Shown here: positions 32,435 to 44,468 of the stretch, piece by piece
How positions within the stretch are numbered: the first letter of the stretch is position 1
Layout: each line of letters begins with the position of its first letter
Source of the DNA: Metallyticus violacea
Taxonomy: Eukaryota; Arthropoda; Insecta; Mantodea; Metallyticidae
Assembly: GCA_030762175.1 (NCBI GenBank)
Contig: CM060841.1
Location: forward strand, 14,795,001 to 14,859,000
Length of the DNA stretch: 64,000 bases
Direction of reading: 5' to 3'
The notes under the pieces: generated by a model
Databases searched by the model: none
What the model saw: only the letters and a program-made list of their open reading frames with translations
Told to the model about the DNA's origin: nothing
Position numbers and translations under genes: made by a program

Positions 32435-33754
32435 TTAATAAGTAAGATTAGGCTGGGAATAGATTGATTTAGAAGAATAAAAGCAGATATAACTATAATC
32501 ATAGAAGCTCTGCCCCCAAAATAAAATAAATAAGTAAATACAAAGTAAAAAGCAGCAAATGGATTGAACATTTTATAATTGGAGTACCATAAAGACATGT
32601 TTCTTAATATGTATACGTTTTATATAACACTGACCTCCAAACACATGCATAAATATTTAATATAAAAAGTGTAGAACAGCATATATTAGGATGTTATAGA
32701 TTATAATACACATGTCTTATTTTTTAAGCTCTGTGCCGTATTAAAATCGTATTTTTTCCTTTTAAAAATACTGATTAAATTAAGAATGTTGCGCTTTGGT
32801 ATTTTAATTTTAATAAAATGTAATTGGGTGCAACCGGCTAAAATGTTCATTAGTATAATTAATTTAAAATATGCTTACAATAAACAAAATTTCTGTGCAT
32901 AGGGTTTCACAAGATACATTTTTAATGGCTCATTTAAAACTTTCCCACTATCAGAAAAAAATTATCTCGAACACAGAAAATCTTTGAATGCCAAAAAGTG
33001 TAACGGGTACATATTTCAGCAGCGAAAATGGTTGGAAGATATGTTTTTAGGAAAGTTTTGTGTTTCACTAATGAGAATCTGTCATAAATAAACCGGACTT
33101 CTTTGCAGCACTGCATGCTCTTTACGTCCAGAGATTTCTTGAGGGAAAGCTCAACATACCGATCGAGCTAAAATCACTATCTTTGTATACTATGTTGCAA
33201 TATAGCTTGGAATATTTAAACGGATTTTGAGCACTTTTTATTGATATAGAAGACTCTGTTGGAACAGAAGTAACAAAGATTTAACAAGTGGAAAATGTTC
33301 ATTGTAAAAGTAAACAGTTACTCGTAGTAACCAAGTACCCCGTCTATTTAGCACAGGAGAAAGTGATAAGTCTGGAAATCATTTCTTGTAATAAACATGG
33401 TTGTGGTGTCTTCAAGAAGAAATAAGTTCATACACTTCGAGAAAACTGACTCTCATCTCTTCTGCAACAAACTACACTTTCAGTAAAACCCTCTTGGCCA
33501 CAATACTTGAAGATCGTTGTTGACATGATGAGTAGCCATGGCATAATTAATTTGTTCTTACACTTTTCTTGAAATGAGACCAGGTTTAGTTGAACAATTA
33601 CATTTGTTGATAACATTCCAAAACGTTACCTTTTTCGTTTGCAGAAATCGAATATTTCTAAGAATGACCTATTTGTACCGTAATAACTTCAACAGACTCT
33701 CCGTGGAAAACTCGGAGAGTGAACTCTTACGAACTAGATGAGTTATTTCTCCAG
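32435..33754. other. No gene seen
   Basis: AT-rich. A small 8-bp-stem hairpin (ACTCTCCG ... CGGAGAGT, 33696-33720) is the only structure noted. Confidence 0.5.
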
Positions 33755-34017
33755 TACCCTATTTCACAAAAGTATAGTCCAATGGACTTGTAACTTGTTC
33801 CACAAAAGTTTCATCTACAATTGAGCAACTCCATACTTACAAGGGTACAAGTGATTTTGCACTGTTTTGTTACACAGAAGTATTAGCGTTAGGCATCTCT
33901 TGAAATGTGTATAGATTTTTCCACAAATGTAGCAATATTGGCAACTTCAAATACAAGTGAAACTTGTAATATATTTTTAATGATTTAGGGAATCGGTTGA
34001 CATAATATATTTAGATA
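33755..34017 (+). mobile_element. Family F TIR element fragment
   Basis: TACCCTATTTCACAAAAGTA and the following interior (AACTCCATACTTACAA, CACAGAAGTATTAGCGT, GGGAATCGGTTGAC) parallel the left part of the element at 13736. It is cut at 34017 by a mariner inserted at a TA, and the distal part is absent on the far side. Confidence 0.7.
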
Positions 34018-34993
34018 CTAGGGTAGGTCTATAAGTTTCCGGCCTGGCCGATAAGGATTATCGCCTTCACAAAACCCTTATCTGCTGTGATACCTTATCT
34101 GTTAAGTAAATAATTGCAGCTCTAACTTCCGCTCCGCCATGTCCAGTTGTTCAGATATAGTTGCATATATGTAGAAGATTGTGACATGTTCAAAATGGAG
34201 TATCGAGCTGTTATTATGTTCTTCACAAAAGAAGAACTTGCTCCAAATGAAATTAAACAAATATTACACTGGGTATATGGGGAAGCATTTCCCTCATATT
34301 CTACAGTAAAAGAATGGGCCAAACTTTTTCGAATGGGTCGAGAAAGCATTGGAGACGAAGAGCGTGTAGGTCGGCCCTTGGAAGTGCTCACTCCTGAAAA
34401 CCTCGCTCTTGTGGAAGGAGAAATTATGGAAGACCGGCGGCTCAAAGTTGGGCAGCAAGATTGGGCCTTTCTAAAACAACAGTCCTTCGAATTATGCATG
34501 AACATTTAAACATGAATAAGGTTAGTGCAAGATGGGTACCATGACTTCTTTCCTCAGTCCAAAAGCAGCAACGAGTCATCTGTTGTCAGGCATTTTTGGA
34601 GCTCTGCCGTGGCAACGAGAGAGAAGTTCTGCAAACCATTGTTACAGAAGATGAAACTATGGTTTTCTACTATGATCCCTTGTCCAAAAGAGAATCAAGG
34701 AGTGGCGTAAACCTGGCGAAGCACCACCGCCTCTAAAGGCCAAGGTGGTCACTCAGTCAACCAAGAAGATCATGGTCACAATCTTTTGGGACTGTGAAGG
34801 AATACTCTTCATTGACTTCAAGAAGAGGAACACCACAGTAAATGGGGAGTATTATGCTGGCCTACTGCACAGACTATGTGCTTCCATCAAAGAGAAAATG
34901 CGAGGAAAGCTGAGTGGTGGTGTGCGCCTTCTTCACGACAAAGCGCCTGCCTGTGCACACAGCTCTTGTTGCAAAGGAAGTTGTGGCAAGTAA
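34018..34993 (+). mobile_element. Mariner copy 3, 3'-truncated
   Basis: Left terminus TAGGGTAGGTCTATAAGTTT preceded by TA (34016-34017). The element follows the mariner reference through the second catalytic region and breaks off after the CCTTGTTGCAAAGGAAG-like stretch near 34993. No right terminus. Confidence 0.9.
34186..34993 (+). pseudogene. Mariner transposase, truncated
   Basis: The first frame starts MFKMEYRAVIMFFTKEELA and stays open through the helix-turn-helix region (STVKEWAKLFRMGRESIGDE, LTPENLALVEGEIMEDRRLKV). It then shifts near 34450. NMNKVSARWV, TEDETMVFYY (first catalytic Asp) and IFWDCEGILFIDF follow in other frames. LLHDKAPA keeps the second Asp (Asn changed to Lys next to it). 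The segment with the third Asp is deleted. Frameshifts plus the missing C-terminal third make it inactive. Confidence 0.85.
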
Positions 34994-35400
34994 TCTTGGC
35001 AAACATGTAAGTTTATTGCGTTAACCAAATGGTGCCGAACGCGAAGAGATTGTTATTTAAACAGAATTCTTAATGCAGCAACAGTAATGTTGTATCGGCA
35101 TCTCGCGTGGTGATTGACAGTCAAGCCTCGCCAATTGATACTCTTCCACTGATCTCCGGACGACGGCAACTACAATATCTGGGCTCGGGAAATTCCGAGG
35201 CTGCGCGACTTTTGGACAAAATCTATCCCTTTTATGCTCATTATACAATGACACTACCCACGGACAACGGCGCGAAATATTTCCGCCAGTTTTGTGTTAA
35301 CGTCACTTACAGGTCAGTGCTTACCTCACTGAATTCCATTTTCATTCGCTAGGAACAATTTTGGTCAAGTCAAATGCTCTGTTATTTGTCAATAAGATGA
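34994..35400. other. Unassigned segment with an open frame and a PBS-like motif
   Basis: A plus-strand frame is open from 35074 to 35352 without an ATG and contains no motif I recognise. TGGTGCCGAA at 35031-35040 resembles the primer-binding start of some LTR retrotransposons, but no LTR was seen. TTACAG|GTCAGT near 35312 could be a splice donor. Confidence 0.25.
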
Positions 35401-38363
35401 ATTTAAACAGATTTCACACGTTACTGTCACTGACCCTTTACTCGGACACCTGCAACTTTGTCTCTGAACAAGCTGGTGTCTCTGCTTGAGGCGGGGCCAT
35501 TTTCAGCTCTATCTGCATACCAGAAGGGATTAACTTGCATTGTCTGACTTTTTGTCAAGTCTTACGGTTTTCGGTGAAAGACGTGAGTTTTCCCTTACTT
35601 TGCTATATTACTACATGTCATCTCTTAAATATTACCAAAATTACACTTTATGAACGCATTTAAACACTATACAATCTTAATTCTGCATATACGAGTTATG
35701 TCATTAAAGTTCCTCCACTGAATGAAAATGCACAACATACTTGCACATAATTACTGAGTTGCTGATTCAAAAATTACAAAAATTAATTATTTAAATTACT
35801 CTGTAATTGACGGAGAGCCAGGGACAGTTTCAATATTAACGTTGGCACTAAAGACGGTTGGTACTGTCAACATCTGGCAGTTATACAACTTTTCAATAAA
35901 CATACGTCATTGCACCTTGCATGCATGCACGCATCTCATTTCTTTACGATCATAGCATTAAACTTGTGAGTTTTCAAACGTTGCTTTTATTAAAAGCCTT
36001 TATTGAGTTGGTTTATCGAAAGGAGAATCCTCGATTGTCTTACATCGTTTAAGATAAGAGCTAAAATATTAAGGCACTCTTGCATTACACCTCTCCATTT
36101 TATTTATGGTTTAAACAAACATTTAACACACGTTAATGTCGTTAAAACAATAAATCTACCAATTACATTTTGAAATTTAGAAATTCTGTAGTTAACAAAT
36201 TTCGTTAATATAACTATATTAAAAATAAAACTGTAGTAGAAGAAAATAAATATATTCTGAGAATAATGTAGGCATTTTTCTCAATAAAAGTATACTTATG
36301 GTCATAATTATAATACTAATTAATGCATTTCTATGAACTTGTGAAGCATTTGACATTAATACATCAGCACATAAATACCTGTCAGAATTTTTTTTCATTT
36401 ATAGTCAAACCTATCATGCTATCGGGTGTTTAAAATGACAATTCATTTTTTCATCAGCCTTTCTAAGGTACTAATAAATATAATAAATATAAATCTATTT
36501 TAAAACCAATTTAAAATAAATACCTTATATGCAAGTGGATATGAACTCTAACGACAAACTTTCAGAGGTTATTCAGCAACGTTAGCTAAGTGTTTTGAGA
36601 TAAGGAATCCATAATTCCAGGTATTACTGAGTAATTGCATTTGTTTCGTTTTAAGCTTCAAATGCCTTTGTGTACGTTTACACGGAATTTGTTTCCAGTT
36701 TCGAACTAAACTATTAGACCATATACTAAGCAAGCTCGGAATAGGACCAGCGTTATTGGGAATTAAGGGAACGTGTCGCATTTTAGATCAGTAGTACATT
36801 CCAGTGCGTGACAGCTTTGGTTGCCATCATGCACGGAATAAAAAACAGGTGACAGGCGCGTTTAACAAAGACTGTTGCAGTAATGACGCAGTTCAATAAG
36901 AACACAATCACCGAAATTCGCAAGAATCAAGCTAGCAGGAGGAAAGAAGCACAAAATTAAAATTCCATGCCTGCTGCAATTAAATAGAATTGCAAGAAAT
37001 GGACAGATCTGTTATTTGAAGGCAGTTCTATAATTTTTACAGAATAAACAAAGAATTGACAGCATTAGGATGAGATCCACTTCAAAGGTTCAATAGAAAC
37101 ATTGAGAATAACAATAATTAAATATTTAGTATTTATGTTCAAAAATATAAATACAAATACGATATAACACAGCAATTGTTTACAGAAAATAATATTTTAT
37201 TTGGTAAAAATATGAGATATTCTGAATTGTTTGATCATTTAAGTGAAAATAGACCAAGCCCACAAGTATATACCTGATAACTGCAAATTATTTATTACCG
37301 TGAAATTACTCTCTAAATTCGGTAGAGTTCATTTGGATTCAGGCAAAGTATGAAATAACAGAAGAAACATAGACGGCGTTTCTTTAAGCACTCTGTCAAC
37401 TATAGTACTTGTGTTTTTCGTAATAATTGGTAGCAATCTATTGCTCATATTACAAAAATATCCAAAGTATGCTGGGTAAGGAATGGTTTGTTAAATGAAG
37501 AAGAAGAAGAAGAAGAAGAAGAAGAGTGGTAATGTATATCGGGGATATCAGCGGTACAGCTGGATCAATATGTGACTCCAGTGGAACCAGATACAGGAAA
37601 TGGAACATAACTATTGTAATTAATCAGTGATTGCAAGGGGTGTGTGGTTAGTTTTATTTAAATTGTTTAAGTTTATGATTTGCATTTAATTGCTGTGTTC
37701 CTAAAGAAACGCTTTTTGGTCGTGCTCCAGTTTACACAACAGGTGAACTGTACACTTCAATTCTTATGCGCGCTATAGCAGTGCCATCCCTTCGTCCTTT
37801 TCCGACCTTTGCTGACTAAAAATGAGTGATTTTTCCCTCGCGGGACCGCTCCACGCGTAACGGCCGGTCGGTGGGTTCAAGCTGGTACTTGGTGAACGGG
37901 AGTCGGAAAGTCCGCAGCTATAATTTTTCGATACGTTACTACTAACACTGAAACACTTAAAAGGTACCTAACTCGCCATTATCAAACAAGAAGGGGCTGG
38001 AACTGCCTTCCTTCGTTTTTCTATTGTTTCTGGCGCCGATTTATGAAATTACAATTACCCTCTGCAGTTCCCTCTGAGAAACGGAAGAAATTTCTTCACG
38101 AATATTTATTTTTAAGTTTATTTATTGGGCGTGAATTTCTCTTGTACAATTTCCCTTTTAATTCCGCTCAGAGATAAAATTCGCAGGGCGTTTAATCGGG
38201 CGATCGTGGGGGCCTTATGATAATGGAATATTTCATGATTTGCATGCAAGGAGACTTGGGGCTGTGTGTGCCGCTGCAGAGTCATTGAAAAGTCGTGAAC
38301 CTACGTTCCCTTACAGTTAATTCACTGAAAAAGTTTTGAAAATTTTCTGTACATACCAATTAA
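35401..38363. other. Long stretch without recognised gene
   Basis: AT-rich, with a (GAA)n tract at 37497-37525 and a GC-richer patch at 37780-37900 (CCTCGCGGGACCGCTCCACG area). No coding motif or transposon end recognised. Confidence 0.5.
37497..37525. repeat. (GAA)n microsatellite
   Basis: Pure GAA/AAG run. Confidence 0.95.
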
Positions 38364-38365
38364 TA

Positions 38366-39147
38366 CCGAGGGGGCCAAAAATGTATACCCGCATTCACAG
38401 TAGATATCTATTTAATATATTTCAAAGTTGGACCGAAAAACAATAGTAATGTGTAGTATGATGTTCTGTAAACAGACGTGACTCACATTACGTTATGCTA
38501 GCGTTGCTACAACAAAATGGAGCCAAGATTATCGTTTGAATAGCGGAAAGCAATTTTGAAGTGGTATTGGAAAACCGAGAATGTTGTTGAAGTTCAACGT
38601 CAATGGAGACATGTGTACAGAACAGAACCGCCAACGCGAGTAACAATTGCACGCATTCGAGACGAAATTGAGACTCATGGTACCATATGTTATGTTCACA
38701 AGGGCAGATTTGGGAGACCTTGTACAGCAACAACCCCTGCGCACTGAATCTAAGGCACTATCCAAGGCACTGGATAGGACGAAGATGTCCGATTGAGTTT
38801 CCACTGCGTTCTCCGGATCTAACTCCGTTGGACTTCTACCTATGGGGAACTCTTGAGGATGTTGTATACCGTAGAAAACCAGCTGCACTGACAGCACTTC
38901 GGGAAGAAATTGAAACGGCACGTGCTGCAATCGCTCAGGACACTTTCGCAAAGCATTGCTCAATCAGTAGTTCAAAGTACTCAGAAGTGTATCGATGCCG
39001 ATGATAGGCATTTTGAGCAACTGTTGTAACTGTTAAAGTCTAAGATGATTAGTGCTTATCCTTTTCTGTTTATGTGAATTCAGTTTTGTTATGTTAACAC
39101 AGTTTTTCTTTGCTTGAAGTGTGTATATATTTTTTTGACACTCTCTG
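38366..39147 (+). mobile_element. Family A DNA transposon copy 6
   Basis: Left end CCGAGGGGGCCAAAAATG beside TA (38364-38365). Right end TTTTTTGACACTCTCTG beside TA (39148-39149). Only one subterminal repeat unit, making it the shortest complete copy (782 bp). Confidence 0.9.
38517..39029 (+). pseudogene. Family A transposase, internally deleted
   Basis: ATG at 38517 and stop at 39027-39029 match the family ends. N-terminal KWYWKTENVVEVQRQWRHVY and RDEIETHGT blocks, GRFGRPCTATTPAH, then the deletion junction and PRHWIGRRCPIEFP, SPDLTPLDFYLWG and the C-terminal block with a late frameshift. It lacks the first two catalytic Asp segments. Its junction (CTGCGCACTGAATCTAAGGC) corresponds to that at 21715-21740, indicating a shared defective ancestor. 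Confidence 0.8.
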
Positions 39148-39274
39148 TATTAATTGTTTCTTAAAACCAAATAGAGTCTATTTTTCTCGCGTCACTAATG
39201 GCACACCACGCTCCTATCTTTTGATCATTTAGGGGTTCCTCGTTAAGCAGGTTAGGTTTTTGTATACTCCTATA

Positions 39275-39771
39275 TCAATTGTATTGTGAATTAACATACC
39301 CAGTTAGGTGAAACCAAGATTCGTCCGAAAAGAAAATTAGAAAAGGGTAAATTTCTCTTTCATGCACACTATTCAAAATCCATTCACAAAGTCTACTCCT
39401 GGATGCATGGTCACCCGGTTTAAGTTCTTGCACTACAGTAATGCTATAGAGTTTTAGCTTCAGTAACTTTACAGTCGTTCGAACAGAGGAATAAGTAATC
39501 CCCATTTGCTGAGAAAGATGCCGAAGTAATTTTTTAACGGAACGCTCCAGAGCATACCCCAACGTTTCTTCTGTACGTGGCTGTGTACAATTTTTATCAA
39601 GAAATCTTCCAGTTTCACGAAATTTATTTACCAATTATGAATCGAATTTGGAAGTTAAATATCAGGGAATCTCTCTTGAAACAATCTCCATACATCACGA
39701 GCCCATTCTGTACGCGCTTACGAATTGTAAATAAATACTCTTTGGGAAGTAGAATACTTGAATTGAGTCAT
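39275..39771 (-). pseudogene. DUF4817-type DDE transposase, N-terminal half (family C)
   Basis: Starts at an ATG at 39771 (MTQFKYSTSQRVFIYNS), then RDVWRLFQERFPDI, VNKFRETGRFLDK, GITYSSVR, LKPGDHASRSRLCEWIL and FFSDESWFHLTGYVN. The last holds the first catalytic Asp of this DDE group. A stop follows VFIYNS, frames shift near 39640, and the protein ends after GYVNSQYN, so the remaining catalytic half is gone. It is a different family from family A but has the same overall plan. No inverted ends were identified. A GC-richer flank at 39870-39960 may belong to the element. Confidence 0.75.
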
Positions 39772-39849
39772 ATTTACGTAATGAATACACTGTGTTACGC
39801 TGCCTAATGAACACTTAATACACTCTGATACAACACACAAGAACACCTA

Positions 39850-41345
39850 CAGTTAAAACTATTACTGACCTCCCCTCCAGCTCTCCGGCCCGTTTTCAAG
39901 CGAGGGAACGGACGAAAATGCAGAGCTCGGTTGGAGAGGTCCCACAAGGTCCCACTGGGCGCATTATCATTTGATTAATTGTATGCTATGTCGCAATGAT
40001 CATAGCGATCGACATTTTGAATAGGTGCTGTAAATAAACACTACAGTACAGAACAGTACGGGCTTTGTCCTACAGTTGTTTCATTACTCACGTACATTTT
40101 TGTAATTTATTTTTATGTGTTTGTTATCTATCCTAATATGTATGATACTTGATGAGTATTGTTAATAAAATTTGTTATATATTACAACCCACCTATCACC
40201 CTCCAAGGGACATGATGCATTTTTAAACATTAACATCAAATTACTCTGTAACAAAGTACCTGAAACCATGGTTTCCTTGTATCAGAGCACTCAGCCGTCA
40301 TCCCTGAACAACCTCTAAAAACTGTCGGTAGAGTTCATATCTTCCTTCTAGCCTACAGATAAATTCTTAACATTTTACCATATTATGTGAGGACATTGTA
40401 CTAAAACTGAAAACTTTTTGTATATATTTAACTGCATTTGAATTAAAGGGTAGTGTTTTATCTTATTTTTTTTTTATAAATTTTGACGTATTTTCTATTG
40501 CAAACGTAGGGCAAACGTGTGATTATCATGGTATGCAAATAGTAAACAAATGTTAAAAAATAATTCGATACAAATTTACTATTAAATGTTTAAGAAGTTA
40601 TTATTTCACCAACTACTTCCGGTCTTGGATATTTAATTCTAATTGACAATGGGAAATTTGTTATTCACAGCTCTAATTGCTTTGCCCTAGATCTACACTC
40701 TTTAATTAATTGAATACCCAGTAATTAACACGATCAGCATCTCAAACGGAGTAAATAAATTGCTTATGTACATGTAACAAGCTGGGCAGAAGATCCACCA
40801 ACTCCTCACTCTGCGAACTTAGATATCCACCAATACCCTTCACGTAGTTTATTTATCCTTGATTCAGTTGGTAATTTAATATTGAATTAGTGCATGGTAA
40901 GATATTTCCAAAGCAAATCTTCATGCATAGTTTATCTTGCAGTAAATGTACAATAACATTTTGTGTGGGTACACATTTGGAATATTGCAATGCAATCACT
41001 ATTTGCAGAATTTAGATTTTGAAGAAAATGGACAAAATGTCAAATAAAATGATTATACCGAACCTAATTCCTATGCATCTGTTGATTGCAACATGCTTTG
41101 TATTTGGAATAAAAATATTATAGTAACAAAATGAAAAATTTCACCACAACAGGGTACATTTCATTTTAGTATTTTTAAAAATAAAATTAGAAATTTTATT
41201 TCATTTTCTATTTACTCCTAAAACTATTTGTATATCAGCGCATTATATGAAATGTTTATGTAATGATGTATTAATAATTAATACATTTAGTTGAATATTA
41301 TGTTAGTGATTAAATATTTATACGACTTATTTGCATTGTTTTTGT
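39850..41345. other. No gene seen
   Basis: Apart from a GC-richer patch at 39870-39960, this is AT-rich DNA with no recognised element. Confidence 0.5.
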
Positions 41346-41490
41346 AAGAATTTAACGTCCCGCCAACTGCTAATTGACTAAATTAAAATCCGGACAAATT
41401 CGGTAGGGCACTTTCTGACTAGAATCGAACTACAGACCTCCCACTCACAGACCTACTTGCTGCCTGAGCGACCTCGACTCAATGGGTTTT
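41346..41490 (-). repeat. tRNA-like SINE candidate, decayed
   Basis: On the minus strand GAGTCGAGGTCGCTCAGGCA resembles an A box and GTAGTTCGATTC a B box. A body including AGTGCCCTACCGAATTTG and GGCGGGACGTTAAATTCTT follows. The closing GACGTTAAAT recalls the SINE-2 ending, so it may be a distant relative. Single copy here. Confidence 0.4.
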
Positions 41491-42535
41491 ACTTACCGTT
41501 AGTGCATATTTATTTTATATTATGCTATGCTATGCAGACGTACTCACTGTTATGGAATCAGTAAGAAGACGAGAATAAATAAATCAATAAATCAATCATT
41601 GTTCGCACGCGAGCATATTGGTCAGTTGGTGTTAGTATTGTTGTCTCATAAACTTATAAAAGAAAATATGGACGAAAAGATTAATACTTCAAATAAATTT
41701 TAATTCTGAAACACAATTAAAATACTCAAAAACTAAATATAAATTTAATATGAAATGATTATTTTGATGTATTCATTTTGCTACTCAAAATTTGCTACTA
41801 AAAGTAATGGTGTGTAATATTGCATTAAGTAGACCGTTCAAAGGCAGTTAAGAGCAATAAAACAAATTATTGCAACCACTAATCAGACATCTTGATGGTA
41901 TCGAAACTACATACAATTAAGAAACAAAGTATATGGAGATATGCATACATGTGGTTTGTGGGAAGAAACCTCCTCTACATAAAAAGTAAACAAAAATGGG
42001 AAGTTATCTTTTTCATACGTTATATAACAGGAAGTTATCTAATCTTCCTTACCTTACCAGGTTATTTTAACTAGTCACGAAGTCCTGTCAGTACCACGTT
42101 AACTGAAAGTTTAATACGAGAAATTCTGAAAGAAATACAAAACTTATAGCCAGTGTTACCAACCGCAGGGTACTTCCACTACACAAAATAGCACTAATCG
42201 AAAATTACGAGATATTTGGCGAAAATTATGAAAATTTATTATTTAATAATTACTTTGAAAGATTCAACTACGAAATACTATATACTTAAATCTGCGGAAA
42301 AATTATGAGCTCAGCTCTCACACACTTAACAGAAACATTCCATGCTTTTCTATGGCTTGCTAAGAAATATAAACTATGTTTATATCCATTATAATACAAA
42401 ACACAGAAATTACCTTTTCTGTGTTGCCATATTCTGTTCCTTGCTTCTTGGCCGCACTGTAGTAGATTCCGTGTTTTTACGGCATTTTAAACTGCGATCA
42501 TTGGAACGGTTAGAAATCGAATCAACATAACATTC
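41491..42535. other. No gene seen
   Basis: AT-rich, no recognised element. Confidence 0.5.
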
Positions 42536-42837
42536 TGAACACACAGGAATGAATGAATAGTGTTTAACGCCCGTTTTTGCTACAGAGGCACCACAGGCGA
42601 TGGACACTGATGATATATGAGATGAAATGATATATTGGGAAAGGATTTTATGGAAGGAATCGTTCCAGGCCTAAGTTTAGGGTGCCTACCCGCATTTGCC
42701 ATTTATGAGGACTGAGGAAAACCTGGAAAAAACCTCAGTCAGGAAGGACGGTCCTGGCGGTATTCGAACCCAGACCTCCCGCTCAAGAGTCCGAGACTTA
42801 ACGACCTCGGCCACCCGTGGCGGTGAACACACAGGAA
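42536..42837 (-). mobile_element. SINE-2 copy 4, complete, 14-bp target duplication
   Basis: TGAACACACAGGAA at 42536-42549 and 42824-42837 flanks the SINE (42550-42823). The tail appears as TGAATGAATAG (an ATTC repeat in the sense direction) and the head ends CCACCCGTGGCGG on this strand. A and B boxes are intact (GGCCGAGGTCGTTAAG; GGTTCGAATACC in sense). The open frames here are products of the SINE. Confidence 0.97.
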
Positions 42838-44417
42838 AACATGCAAAAGTTGTGCATGAAGGGAGAAGAGAAGGGGTTAAAGGCAAAATACCTATGCTGT
42901 AACAACTCTGAATAAAATTCAAAGTGGAAAAAGTGAATGCCCACACAGTAAAGCGTATTAATAATCGGAAACATGAAAAATATGTATGAAAATGATTTGG
43001 AAATGGCTTTTCACCCAGATACTGAAGAAAACACTGGAAATTTCGTGTTTTGTCCAGAGATTGACAATAGGTGAGAAACAATTTTATCCACTAAAGAATT
43101 TGAAACTAATGGAGGTTTTATTAAATCGTGTTCAGCAGTTATAACAACAAATATTAAGGTTATGTTTTTAAAGTTTACTCTCTTTACACGTAAAGCTTAA
43201 AGTATCTAAACTAAAGCTCTCTTATTTAGTCAACTTTATAAAAACAGCTCTCGGGCAAACGAATAAATAAATAAATAAATAAATAAAAAACCCTCTAAAA
43301 CCTGCTTAATAACAACCACACAATCTGTTTAGGTTCCCGTCGAGTAAAACACATTATTTTCTCTCCAGACAATATCTATGCGATTACGAACTTACTTTAA
43401 CTGTCTCCGTAGCAATTTTGAAAGATGTGTTGCTGTTTCGATCATTGGTTTAGTCAAATCGTTGCTCGTGTGACTCCGACGTCTTCGTCTCAACGAATGG
43501 TCCTTTTCCCGTTTCGTAGTAGTTACGAATCCTGCCACGGGAGCAGACTGGTCTGTAATCCAAAGCGCCATACAAGGCTAAGTTGATAACTAAGAGATAC
43601 CGCTCGCCATGCGATAAGCCCATGTGCATGCCTTGTTCTTTTTCACGATCATTTTGAAATTAAATTTTTATAAATGCCACTTTTGGAAATAAAATGTCAC
43701 CAGTGTTTCGGCACTTGCGAGAAAGCCTCCAGCATTTTTATAAACACATTTACATTTGCAGCGATTGCTGATTAGCGGTTTTTGAAAGTGACTTGTTCCG
43801 AGGCACGTTAAAACACCAGGCATCACCTGCTGATTGCCTTGCAATGCACTTCACTAGCCGCACATGTTAAGTCCGCTAAAATTGATCTCATAAGCCAGTA
43901 CTCCACAGATTTACTTGTGACAAGTCAACCGTATCACCAACACACAAGGAACGAAACAAAACGTTCACAGCTACCGTATTTCAAATCATTACAGTCCCGT
44001 CCGTAAACTTAGCATCATCTACGTCACTGCCGACCTTCCAAATCGCTATAGCTTTCTGTTAGAAACAGCACGTATTCAAACAATTCCGGGTACTTAATGA
44101 TAAGACCATTTCAACCTGACACGGCATGCAGATGTTTCTTCTCGTGATGCACGACGCCAGACGTCGTTCCCGATCAATAGCAACATCCGCTATAACAGTT
44201 GGCAGCACTTGCGTTCCTGACGTGGTAAAATAGAACTTGCTTATTGGACATTTAAAACAAACTTTACAAAGAAATAAAGAGATGGGTATCAGCAAGGCCA
44301 CCGCGTTATGTGGGTGTCATGTTGAATTAATACGCAGCTATGTGCGTTTAACATGTGGCCTTAATGTTGGTAAATAAGTCACTTTTATTTCTGGACGAGA
44401 AGATAAAATTATAGAAA
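42838..44417. other. No gene recognised
   Basis: An (AATA)n tract lies at 43261-43290. A stretch at 43680-44300 is somewhat GC-richer but has no recognised coding motif. Confidence 0.45.
43261..43290. repeat. (AATA)n microsatellite
   Basis: Six or more AAAT units. Confidence 0.9.

Positions 44418-44467
<50 letters not shown>
44418..44467. repeat. (TTA)n microsatellite
   Basis: About 50 bp of pure ATT repeat. Confidence 0.95.

Positions 44468-44468
<1 letters not shown>

Noticed and set aside
35031..35040. LTR retrotransposon primer-binding site TGGTGCCGAA
   Set aside because: Only a 10-base match; no LTR, polypurine tract or protease/polymerase motif found nearby.
38529..38963. 144-codon minus-strand open frame
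   Set aside because: Antisense of the family A transposase remnant.
42686..43081. 131-codon minus-strand open frame
   Set aside because: Much of it is SINE-2 sequence read through into flanking DNA.
44059..44301. Possible coding exon in a GC-richer stretch
   Set aside because: No recognised motif and no convincing splice sites at both ends.
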